Shown here: piece after piece, positions 1-5,838 of the stretch
Layout: each line of letters begins with the position of its first letter
Position numbering within the stretch: position 1 is the first letter of the stretch
DNA from: Spirosoma sp.
Lineage (GTDB): Bacteria; Bacteroidota; Bacteroidia; Cytophagales; Spirosomataceae
DNA: 7,546 nt
Assembly: GCA_028288385.1 (NCBI GenBank)
Contig: JAQBNX010000127.1
Coordinates: 1 to 7,546, forward strand
Reading direction: 5' to 3'
Notes under the pieces: model-generated
Seen by the model: the letters and a program-made list of their open reading frames with translations, nothing else
The model's database searches: none
What the model was told of the DNA's origin: nothing
Made by a program: the position numbers and the translations under genes

Positions 1-898
1 CCACGACCTGAAAGGGATCTATACCGACCGCAAAGTTCGTAGCGGTCCCAAATCCACCACTGCCATTACCCAGCAGCACCGAGACGTTGCCGGCTCCCGT
101 GTTGGCGACAGCCAGGTCAGCTTTACCATCGCCATTGAAGTCGCCCACCGCCACCGAATAGGAAAAACTACTGATGGGAAAGATACTTGGTGCGCCAAAT
201 CCGCCACTACCATTACCCAGCAGCACCGAGACATTGTTACCATTGAAGTTAGCGGTCGCCAGATCAGCCCGGCCATCGCCATTGAAGTCACCCACCGCCA
301 CCGAAGTGGGATCGCTACCAACGGGAGAGTTAGTGGCGGTCCCCAATCCGCCACTGCCATTACCTAGCAGCACCGAAACGTTATTAGAACCAGAATTTGC
401 CACGGCCAGGTCAGGTCGGCTATCGCCATTGAAGTCGCCCACCGCCACCGAATAGGGATGATAACCGACCGCAAAGTTCGTAGCAGTCCCAAATCCGCCA
501 CTGCCATTACCCAGCAGCACCGAAATGTAGTCAGAATTAAGGATGACTACTATTAGGTCAGTACGGCCATCGCCGTTGAAGTCGCCCACGGCTACCGATT
601 GAGGGCCAGTACCGACGGGAAAGTTGGTAGCGGTCCCAAATCCGCCACTACCATTACCCAGCAACACTGAGACATTGTTGGAACGCACGTTTGACACCGC
701 CAGGTCAGTCCGGCCATCGCTGTTGAAGTCGCCCATCGCTATGGATTCAGGATCATCACCGACGGGAAAGTTAGTAGCGGTCCCAAATCCGCCACTACCA
801 TTACCCAGCAGCACCGAGACATTGTTAGAACCCGCATTTGGCGTGGCCAGGTCAGCGCGGCCATCGCCGTTGAAGTCGCCCACAACGGCCGAATGCGG
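1..898 (-). repeat. 147-bp in-frame tandem repeat array (six full units plus a partial one)
   Basis: The motif gaagtc (plus strand) recurs at 137, 284, 431, 578, 725 and 872, exactly 147 bp apart every time. Units read on the minus strand start at 898, 751, 604, 457, 310 and 163, with a partial unit at 16-1. Long stretches are near-identical at DNA level, especially those encoding VSVLLGNGSGGFG and VAVGDFNGDG. The array lies wholly inside the FG-GAP gene and each unit is one protein blade. The strict period with no indels points to amplification or gene conversion between blades. Confidence 0.95.
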
Positions 899-1075
899 AT
901 AAATGCCAACGGGTATAGCTGACGTATTGAAACACTGACCCCAGGTTACCGTGCTGAGTCCGCTTACGAGTAAACACAAGAGACACCAGCGACTGGCTAA
1001 ACCAATGGGACCTATTCTAGGAGACAAACAAAGACTTCGCTGGCTCAGTGAGCGGAATAGTAGATAAGGATTCAT
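1..1075 (-). CDS. Secreted FG-GAP/VCBS tandem-repeat protein, N-terminal part (C-terminus off the left edge)
   Basis: The minus-strand frame is open from ATG 1075-1073 to the window edge (358 codons, no stop seen). Residues 1-47 look like a signal peptide with an unusually long basic n-region: the hydrophobic core is about residues 31-41 (WCLLCLLVSGL) and cleavage is plausible near TWG|QC. From about residue 60 come six complete 49-residue blades and the start of a seventh. Each blade has a DFNGDGRxDL calcium-loop motif (starting at residues 67, 116, 165, 214, 263 and 312) followed by NNVSVLLGNGSGGFGTATNF. In this family such repeats fold as calcium-binding beta-propeller blades in surface or secreted proteins; the ligand is unknown. 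Blade 2 has DFNSDG, blade 4 has DFNGDS, and blade 3 is the most divergent (LIVVILNSDYISV). There is no obvious Shine-Dalgarno sequence. Whether a T9SS sorting domain ends it cannot be seen. The family call is secure; the exact start is less so because of the long n-region. Confidence 0.9.
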   Translation of the reverse strand, partial: MNPYLLFRSLSQRSLCLSPRIGPIGLASRWCLLCLLVSGLSTVTWGQCFNTSAIPVGIYPHSAVVGDFNGDGRADLATPNAGSNNVSVLLGNGSGGFGTATNFPVGDDPESIAMGDFNSDGRTDLAVSNVRSNNVSVLLGNGSGGFGTATNFPVGTGPQSVAVGDFNGDGRTDLIVVILNSDYISVLLGNGSGGFGTATNFAVGYHPYSVAVGDFNGDSRPDLAVANSGSNNVSVLLGNGSGGLGTATNSPVGSDPTSVAVGDFNGDGRADLATANFNGNNVSVLLGNGSGGFGAPSIFPISSFSYSVAVGDFNGDGKADLAVANTGAGNVSVLLGNGSGGFGTATNFAVGIDPFQVV

Positions 1076-1631
1076 AAAACGAGATGCGGAATAGAAACAA
1101 CTACACTAGACACACGTGCACAGCAAACACTGACAAGTGATTGAATTCTGACCCGTCTTTGGGTAAGAATGTAGATAACTAATCAGTGCTTAGCGAAATC
1201 GACCGCTTGAAAAACTGGGTCGAAACAACGTACTGTAATAGCAGGCAGCGCTAACCCGAGTCCACTCTGGAAGAATGAAACCACATATGGTTAGGTATAG
1301 CTAATTTATACTGCCATATACCAATACCAACAAAAAATGTGATGATACTTAGGCCGTTTTATTAAACGGTAATTGTTTCAAACGCGGTCGCGACAAGAGA
1401 CATTTAGTGAACCTTTAAGACAAAGTATACCATCCTCCTAAGAGGAGAAGTTGAGTTTTCATCTTGAAATGTACGCGTTGGCTAATCGTTAACTTAACTA
1501 TAAAGAAAGGATGCCAGACTAGGGGGTTGGGAAAAGCTAAATCGGCTCCGTAAGTAAAAGCAATATAGTATACTAAAGCGTGCAACGGGCTTATAAGGCT
1601 AGTTCTTTGGTGGTATAAGCGACAGGCAGCA
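1076..1631. other. Intergenic stretch with no supported gene
   Basis: About 550 bp between the FG-GAP gene and the short hypothetical frame. I found no reading frame with protein-like composition on either strand, no tRNA-like cloverleaf and no clear Bacteroidota promoter (TTG then TAnnTTTG). It holds a small perfect hairpin at 1354-1369 and a minor CTCCT-AAG-AGGAG hairpin near 1437-1449. The promoter of the FG-GAP gene presumably lies in its left part, but I cannot point to it. Confidence 0.5.
1354..1369. terminator. Small hairpin, weak terminator candidate
   Basis: CCGTTT (1354-1359) pairs perfectly with AAACGG (1364-1369) across the loop TATT. It lies downstream of the minus-strand hypothetical frame and response regulator, so it could end that transcript. 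No uninterrupted U-tract follows directly on either strand, so the call is weak. Confidence 0.25.
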
Positions 1632-1874
1632 TCATCTTATAAGACCATCCCGGGTCATATAGATTTTAATTATTTCGATAATAATAGCGTCATTCCCATA
1701 TAAGCGGGCATCTAACTGACCATTGTATAGGAGCCATGCCGTACTAGCACCAACACTGATACCAATATTGCCGAGTGCGTAAACAGCAAAGATGATATCG
1801 TCTACGTTACGTACATTTTCGTACCCGGCACCTTCTAAAAATACTATTAATTGTTCCCGACCACCCTGATCCAT
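1632..1874 (-). CDS. Short hypothetical protein, doubtful (80 aa)
   Basis: I do not recognise this protein. The frame opens at ATG 1874-1872 and ends at TGA 1634-1632. The N-terminal third (MDQGGREQLIVFLEGAGYEN) is amphipathic. Residues about 27-50 are hydrophobic (IIFAVYALGNIGISVGAST) and could be one membrane segment. The tail is rich in isoleucine, several encoded by ATA, which is unlike the GC-richer kinase and FG-GAP genes nearby. There is no convincing ribosome-binding site. The same frame stays open for seven codons upstream of the ATG to a TAA at 1898-1896 and then runs open again to 2021, so this may be the 3' part of a broken gene rather than a complete one. It lies downstream of the response regulator on the same strand. 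It could also be a chance open frame. Confidence 0.35.
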   Translation of the reverse strand: MDQGGREQLIVFLEGAGYENVRNVDDIIFAVYALGNIGISVGASTAWLLYNGQLDARLYGNDAIIIEIIKIYMTRDGLIR

Positions 1875-2021
1875 ACTAGCAGCATAACGTTCTACTTAAC
1901 TAGCGTGGACATTATGGCGACTAATAATGCCTATTATTAGCAACGGCACGACCACCACAACACCCAGCCCAGTGAATGCTATCGGGTCCCGAAAGGCAGG
2001 ATAGAAACGGGCAACGTAGCG
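1632..2021 (-). pseudogene. Possible decayed membrane-protein gene interrupted by an in-frame TAA
   Basis: Reading the frame of the 80-aa hypothetical upstream past the TAA at 1898-1896 gives another 41 open codons (2021-1899) back to a TAA at 2024-2022. That upstream stretch reads like protein: FYPAFRDP leads into a strongly hydrophobic segment (GLGVVVVVPLLIIGIIS) followed by RHNVH, as in a membrane helix with a charged flank. It has no ATG of its own. One explanation is a small membrane protein inactivated by a nonsense mutation and loss of its start; the other is chance. I recognise no family. The left part overlaps the separately listed 80-aa frame. Confidence 0.28.
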
Positions 2022-2032
2022 TTATGACGTCG

Positions 2033-2458
2033 CTAATGAAAATTGTTTGGGGCAGCACACCTTAACCAGTATTCCATAATGCTTTTAATAGTATCTTCTA
2101 AGTCATTCAACGTATGAGGTTTAACAAAAAAACCTTGTACTGACAAGCTGTAGGCATTTATAACCGCTTGCTGACTAACGGCTGTAGAAAAAAACAGGTA
2201 AGGAATACACTTTATCTGTAAGGCCGCATCGGTGTGCAATTTCTCTCTTAAGGCAAAACCATCTAGTTTGGGCATGTTAATATCAGACAGAATCAGGAAG
2301 GGCAATACACTGGTCGTTACTAAATAATCAAGTGCATCCTGACCATTACCAAAGAAGATGATTTCATTTACATAATTCAACTTACGAAAGGCTTGTTGAA
2401 ACAAATACTGGTCGTCATCGTCATCTTCAATGATGACTACCGGGCCATTTTTATTCAT
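2033..2458 (-). CDS. Single-domain CheY/Rcp1-like response regulator (REC only)
   Basis: This 141-aa protein is essentially one receiver domain with no output domain. It would receive a phosphoryl group from a sensor kinase and act by protein contact in the cytoplasm. Visible landmarks: the acidic pocket in IIEDDDDDQYLF (E11-D13), phospho-acceptor D59 in LILSDINMPKLDGF, the switch residue T92 in FFSTA, and K113-P114 in FFVKPHTL. The ending SIMEYWL matches the KSI-x-x-FWL C-terminal helix of Rcp1-like receivers, which in cyanobacteria partner phytochrome-type kinases. ATG 2458-2456 is preceded by the purine-rich AAGAGAAG, a plausible ribosome-binding site. The gene is alone on its strand locally. 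The PAS kinase at 3697-5268 is of a compatible class and could be its donor, but it is on the other strand and separated by the lipoprotein gene. Confidence 0.93.
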   Translation of the reverse strand: MNKNGPVVIIEDDDDDQYLFQQAFRKLNYVNEIIFFGNGQDALDYLVTTSVLPFLILSDINMPKLDGFALREKLHTDAALQIKCIPYLFFSTAVSQQAVINAYSLSVQGFFVKPHTLNDLEDTIKSIMEYWLRCAAPNNFH

Positions 2459-2869
2459 GGTATACTTCTCTTAAATAGTATTCTCTTAGTAGCAAATCAG
2501 AGTTTGTCCGAAAGGTAATTGTCGAACTCCAAATTTAAAACTAGCGAGCTGTGTATGCATTTAAATGGATAATTAGAATGGCCGGTGAACCTACTTGCTG
2601 ACCCCAGTTTTTGACTTAACCAGACCTTAAAACTGATAACCTCCATTGGTTCAAAAAGTATGACTTACTGGGCCCTGAACGGCTAAGCTGGTTTATCCCT
2701 TCTACATCTCCCTAAATTGATCAGGTGACCGCAGCCGCGGACAGTAAAATTTACGGTCGGCCGTTGCTGTACGAAACGGCAAAAATACCCGTGCCAGGTG
2801 AATGGTTTTAAGGTATCCTGGCTGTCCAGGTATATGGGAACCAAAAATGAAAGCAATCCTGAAGAACCT
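2459..2869. other. Intergenic stretch with no supported gene
   Basis: About 410 bp between the lipoprotein stop and the response-regulator start, both on the minus strand. It should hold the regulator's promoter, but I see no clean TTG/TAnnTTTG pair. The only ATG-started minus frame of note (2646-2497, 49 codons) has no recognisable features. A small CCTGG-CTGT-CCAGG hairpin sits near 2817-2830, just downstream of the lipoprotein gene; it has only five pairs and no U-tract. Confidence 0.45.
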
Positions 2870-3391
2870 CTATAACTTCTTTAGAATCATCGTTAACGTA
2901 AAGCCGGGGGGATCATCGTCTAAACTACTGGCATATCCCGTATCAATGTCCCAGCTTAAAATGACTTGGTCGCCATCAACCCGAAGATTATATTTAGTTG
3001 TCTGGTTCATGGTATCAACCAGGAGTGTATTAGCCTGTATCGACCATTTATCGCCATTGTGCAAGCCTGTGATCTTAGTAATATCATTGTTCTGCTCACA
3101 CCTCAGGGGCTTAGTGAAAGTAACCCAGCCGGTGGGATTAAATCGAATAGTAGTACCACTTATACAAGGGGATTGCCCCGATGAATCGGCATACATGGCA
3201 ATAACATCCTTACCCGCTATAAGTGCCGGATCAATTTGGATGGCCATCAGTGCGTATTGACCGGCTAGATTGAAATTTACCGGCAAGGGCGCTGGAGTCA
3301 GACGTAATTGCTGTTGACAATTAACGTTGAGCAGTCCTACGCTTAATAGAGCGATAAGTACCCCAGTTTTAGCTTGGTTTGATTTGATCAT
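2870..3391 (-). CDS. Putative lipocalin-like lipoprotein
   Basis: This is a 173-aa protein with a signal sequence: basic MIKSNQAK, hydrophobic GVLIALLSVGLL, then NVNC. Cys25 could be lipidated, although Asn at -1 makes the lipobox non-canonical. The mature part is beta-rich. It begins with NLAGQYALMAI, has a cysteine pair (C76, C98) flanking a TTIRFNPTGWVTF strand, then GDKWSIQANTLLVD, and ends GFTLTMILKKL. That order (xLxGxYxL, C...F..xG..., W.I....L.V, final l-x-x-L-x-K) is what Bacteroidota lipocalin-like lipoproteins show, probably an eight-stranded barrel binding a small ligand. The ligand is unknown. A GAGGA sequence lies 10 nt upstream of ATG 3391-3389 and supports this start. The gene is divergent from the kinase across a 305-bp AT-rich region. 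The lipoprotein call is fairly good and the lipocalin fold moderate. Confidence 0.78.
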   Translation of the reverse strand: MIKSNQAKTGVLIALLSVGLLNVNCQQQLRLTPAPLPVNFNLAGQYALMAIQIDPALIAGKDVIAMYADSSGQSPCISGTTIRFNPTGWVTFTKPLRCEQNNDITKITGLHNGDKWSIQANTLLVDTMNQTTKYNLRVDGDQVILSWDIDTGYASSLDDDPPGFTLTMILKKL

Positions 3392-3696
3392 CCCGGTTAA
3401 GTCCTCGTCAGTGAATAGATACCGCTTCGCTTTGTGGCGTATGCTTAAATCAGTAATACAAACCCTTAAGTTACTATTTAAATAAATAAAACAATATAGA
3501 ATTCATAAATTATTATTGCATTTCTTAATATATAAACTTATATAGTCAGTTTTGTTTAAAATAAACATAATATTTAAACAAAATAATTTTTGGTTTTATA
3601 GGTTAAAATAAGTTCTTTCAGTACTTTTATCCGCAAGCTCAATCCACTGTTGGCTTTTTAGTACCCATCGTAACTTTTTCTTCACCACTGGCTATT
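3392..3696. promoter_or_regulatory. AT-rich divergent promoter region
   Basis: This 305-bp gap separates the divergently oriented lipoprotein (minus) and kinase (plus) genes, so it must hold both promoters. Its middle (about 3470-3600) is conspicuously AT-rich. A near-match to the Bacteroidota -7 element, CAGTTTTG, lies at 3548-3554 and neighbouring bases, but no correctly spaced -33 TTG goes with it, so I do not assign a promoter. It contains the inverted repeat listed separately. Confidence 0.5.
3550..3583. promoter_or_regulatory. Perfect 11-bp inverted repeat, candidate operator
   Basis: TTTTGTTTAAA (3550-3560) is the exact reverse complement of TTTAAACAAAA (3573-3583), with a 12-bp AT spacer. 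It is centred about 130 bp upstream of the kinase start and about 175 bp upstream of the lipoprotein start. Its position between divergent genes fits a dimeric regulator site. The AT-rich setting makes a chance palindrome more likely than usual. Confidence 0.4.
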
Positions 3697-5268
3697 ATGA
3701 ACGCCGGTCCTCCCGAGGTTCTGAGTGATCTTTCGCTCTTGGAAACCGCATTCGCCTATGCGGCCAATGCCATTGCTCTGTGTGAGGCCGTACATGACGA
3801 CCAAGGCACAATTATTGATTTTCGTTACCGGCTGCTTAACCGCCACTACGAGAAATTTGTCGACCAGCCTGCTCAAACCACGCGGGGTCAGTTGGTTACC
3901 CATTCGTTTCCAGGCGCGCATACAGGCGGAATCTGGCAGCAGGCTGTTCAGGTTATGCTTATTGGTCAGGAATACCGCCAGCAGATTCAGTGTTTAACCC
4001 GTACGGGGTCTACCGGCTGGTTTGACCTGACTATTTCGCCCTGGAAACAGCTAGGAGTTATTATTTCGCTCCTGGAAGTAAGTGACCCAAAAGCCCTACT
4101 GGCAGCCAACCGCCAACAGGCAGCGCTTCTCGAACATGTTGTGCGTAACTCGCTGAATGGCGTGTGGGTAGTTGAAGCCATCCGACAGGCAAACGGTTCC
4201 ATTCGTGATTTCCGGTTTACACTGGTTAACCAGCCGGGCCAACTGAAAGCCTGTATGTCGGTCGGCCAACTCGCGCAACCTACATTGCTCACTTCGTACC
4301 CAACCCTCGGTCATCTGCTATTTCCCGGTGATGATGCCAACAGCACACAAACTATTTTTGAGCGTTACGTTGAAGTGGTAGCTACGGGTAAGCCCATTAC
4401 TTATCAGCTCGACTACCAATATGATGGGCTATCGGGCTGGTACAGGATCTCGGTCAGTAAACTGAACGATGGCTTGCTCATTACGTTCCTCGACATCTCG
4501 GACCTCAAACGGGCGCAACAACAACTGGAACGATCCAACCGGGAACTGCAGCAAACGAATCATAATTTAGAGCAATTCACCTACGTAGCGTCGCACGATT
4601 TACAGGAGCCACTACGCAAGATTCAATCGTTTGGAGACCTGTTAACCAACCACCTTGGCCAGAGTGCCGATAAGGAAGTCGTTGATTTTGTTCGTCGAAT
4701 GCAGGCATCGGCACAACGGATGCAGGGGCTGGTAAGAGACTTGCTGGCCTACTCCCGGTTGACGATCCGGCTAGACGAATTCGGGCTTGTCCTCCTAAAC
4801 CAGGTCTTGACCGAGTCCCTCACCGATTTAGGGCCGTTGATTGATGAAAAACAGGCCATTATCAAAGCCGACGCCCTGCCAACCGTACTAGGCGATGCGG
4901 CTCAACTACGTCAATTATTTTTCTGCCTTATCAACAATGCCCTGAAATTTCACAAGCCCGATGCCGTTCCCCAAATTGAGATATCATGGGTAGAGGCTGA
5001 GACTACCGACCTGCCCCCAACGCTGGCCGAGTCAGGTCGCCAGTACGTAGCGGTGTCGGTGAAGGACGACGGCATCGGCTTTGATGAAAAATATACGGAC
5101 CGGATCTTTACCATCTTCCAGCGGCTGCACGGGCGCGGGCACTATGATGGCACAGGCATTGGACTGGCGCTGGCCCAAAAAGTAGTCCAGAACCACGGCG
5201 GGGTACTTACGGCCCGCAGCCGACCGGGTCAGGGAGCCGTATTTACCGCCTGGCTGCCCGTGAACTGA
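3697..5268 (+). CDS. Soluble sensor histidine kinase, PAS-PAS-HisKA-HATPase_c
   Basis: This 523-aa kinase would autophosphorylate on histidine after sensing a signal through its PAS domains and pass the phosphate to a response regulator. It has no signal peptide or membrane segment, so it is likely cytoplasmic. Two PAS domains occupy about residues 12-130 (IIDFRYRLLNRHYEKF ... WFDLTISPW) and 142-268 (IRDFRFTLVNQ ... VEVVATGKP ... GWYRISVSKLNDGLLITFLDISDLK). A coiled-coil linker follows (about 268-295). The HisKA H-box is YVASHDLQEPLRKI with phospho-acceptor His300. The ATPase has N-box LINNALKFH (N414), G1 DDGIGF (457-462), F-box FTIFQRLH (471-478) and G2 GTGIGLAL (485-492), all intact. The H-box wording is that of phytochrome-class kinases, but no GAF/PHY chromophore region is present. 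ATG 3697 lacks a Shine-Dalgarno sequence, as is common in Bacteroidota. No regulator is fused or directly adjacent on its strand; the Rcp1-like receiver at 2033-2458 is the nearest candidate partner. Confidence 0.96.
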   Translation: MNAGPPEVLSDLSLLETAFAYAANAIALCEAVHDDQGTIIDFRYRLLNRHYEKFVDQPAQTTRGQLVTHSFPGAHTGGIWQQAVQVMLIGQEYRQQIQCLTRTGSTGWFDLTISPWKQLGVIISLLEVSDPKALLAANRQQAALLEHVVRNSLNGVWVVEAIRQANGSIRDFRFTLVNQPGQLKACMSVGQLAQPTLLTSYPTLGHLLFPGDDANSTQTIFERYVEVVATGKPITYQLDYQYDGLSGWYRISVSKLNDGLLITFLDISDLKRAQQQLERSNRELQQTNHNLEQFTYVASHDLQEPLRKIQSFGDLLTNHLGQSADKEVVDFVRRMQASAQRMQGLVRDLLAYSRLTIRLDEFGLVLLNQVLTESLTDLGPLIDEKQAIIKADALPTVLGDAAQLRQLFFCLINNALKFHKPDAVPQIEISWVEAETTDLPPTLAESGRQYVAVSVKDDGIGFDEKYTDRIFTIFQRLHGRGHYDGTGIGLALAQKVVQNHGGVLTARSRPGQGAVFTAWLPVN

Positions 5269-5316
5269 CCCGTTGGCTGATTGCTTATGGATGTCGCCTT
5301 ATCCGCCATGCCGGAC

Positions 5317-5338
5317 TATCGGTTTCATCCATCCGATA
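5317..5338. terminator. Hairpin between convergent genes, weak terminator candidate
   Basis: TATCGG (5317-5322) pairs with CCGATA (5333-5338) across a 10-nt loop, in the 94-bp gap between the kinase stop and the stop of the acidic-protein gene. The position suits a bidirectional terminator, but the stem is only six pairs and neither side has a U-tract. Confidence 0.28.
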
Positions 5339-5362
5339 ACGCTGAGTCTACGCATGAGTCAA

Positions 5363-5728
5363 TCAATACGGCTCGTCTCCCGCATCTTCCTCTTCGGCGA
5401 GTTCCGTAATTTCCTGGTCCAGTTCATCATCCGTTAGGTCATTATTTAATAAATCTTCCGGCAAATCGTCCAGGTCTTCGTCGTTCGAAACCTCGTCGGT
5501 GGCATGGCGGGCAGTAGCTGTATCAGTGTACAGAAGCGTATCAGACGCTTCATCGTCGCCGGGGTTCATGCTATCAGGATGACTGTTTACACCTAAACCG
5601 GTATAAACGATCGGGTCTAACTCCTCATTGTTCTCAGGCTCATTGGTGTTCTGGGGCGACATGCCTTCCAGTGGCCCGCCCGAGTACTCGTCGACACGCT
5701 GCTGACCGGAGTTATTTAGATTTTCCAT
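5363..5728 (-). CDS. Highly acidic small protein of unknown function (121 aa)
   Basis: I do not recognise a family. By my count it has 37 Asp/Glu residues, only two Arg (R11, R74) and no Lys, so it is extremely acidic. The first 60 residues are polar and rich in Asn, Pro and Gly (EYSGGPLEGMSPQNTNEPE), then comes a short DPIVYTGLGVNSHP segment. From about residue 78 the chain is an acidic run with regularly spaced Leu (DEDLDDLPEDLLNNDLTDDE, followed by LDQEITELAEEEDAGDEPY). There is no signal peptide, Cys or membrane segment. It is probably largely disordered and cytoplasmic. Start ATG 5728-5726 follows an A/T-rich leader with no Shine-Dalgarno sequence. The gene is convergent with the kinase and lies 110 bp downstream of the FG-GAP gene on the same strand, with a large inverted repeat between. 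Amino-acid bias this strong and a sharp stop at TGA 5365-5363 argue for a real gene; function is open. Confidence 0.8.
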   Translation of the reverse strand: MENLNNSGQQRVDEYSGGPLEGMSPQNTNEPENNEELDPIVYTGLGVNSHPDSMNPGDDEASDTLLYTDTATARHATDEVSNDEDLDDLPEDLLNNDLTDDELDQEITELAEEEDAGDEPY

Positions 5729-5749
5729 GACATTTTATAGTTAAGTGCT

Positions 5750-5800
5750 GGGTAATGCGGGAAACAGCGCAGAAATTTTTCATACTTTCCTGCATTACCC
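5750..5800. promoter_or_regulatory. Long imperfect inverted repeat upstream of the acidic-protein gene
   Basis: GGGTAATGCGGGAAA (5750-5764) and TTTCCTGCATTACCC (5786-5800) are reverse complements at 14 of 15 positions, with a 21-nt spacer. The one mismatch would be a G-U pair in plus-strand RNA and A-C in minus-strand RNA. The proximal arm ends 21 bp before the start codon of the acidic protein (5728). It could be an operator, a 5'-leader RNA hairpin controlling that gene, or a read-through attenuator after the FG-GAP gene. Confidence 0.55.
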
Positions 5801-5814
5801 CTTCTAACCCCCAG

Positions 5815-5831
5815 CCAAACGAAGTGTTTGG
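5815..5831 (-). terminator. Hairpin after the FG-GAP gene stop, weak terminator candidate
   Basis: CCAAAC (5815-5820) pairs with GTTTGG (5826-5831) across five bases, starting 7 bp past the stop codon of the minus-strand FG-GAP gene (5841-5839). The place is right for a terminator, but G-rich sequence and not a U-tract follows on the minus strand. Confidence 0.3.
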
Positions 5832-5838
5832 AAACAGG

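Noticed and set aside
19..360. Minus-strand frame 19-360 rich in RWRW and WVMVV
   Set aside because: Out-of-frame reading of the FG-GAP gene; the real frame (VAVGDFNGDG, VSVLLGNGSGGFG) is open throughout and has clear family motifs.
1..898. Tandem array considered as CRISPR or intergenic satellite
   Set aside because: The units are in frame, each encodes one FG-GAP blade, and there are no short unique spacers between identical short repeats.
174..902. Plus-strand open frames (174-455, 624-902) with repeated PNPPLPLPSSTETLL
   Set aside because: They are antisense shadows of the 147-bp FG-GAP repeats; the repeated proline-rich text simply mirrors the repeat units.
2497..2646. Minus-strand 49-codon frame just upstream of the response regulator
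   Set aside because: ATG start but no ribosome-binding site, no recognisable motif and no composition typical of a small protein.
2817..2830. CCTGG-CTGT-CCAGG hairpin downstream of the lipoprotein gene as its terminator
   Set aside because: Only five pairs, does not extend, and has no U-tract.
2802..3260. Plus-strand open frame of 152 codons
   Set aside because: Lies antisense to the lipocalin-like lipoprotein, which has a signal sequence, a ribosome-binding site and beta-rich composition; this frame has none.
3697..5268. Kinase considered as a bacteriophytochrome
   Set aside because: Only the H-box resembles that class; both sensory domains are PAS and no GAF/PHY or chromophore-binding region is present.
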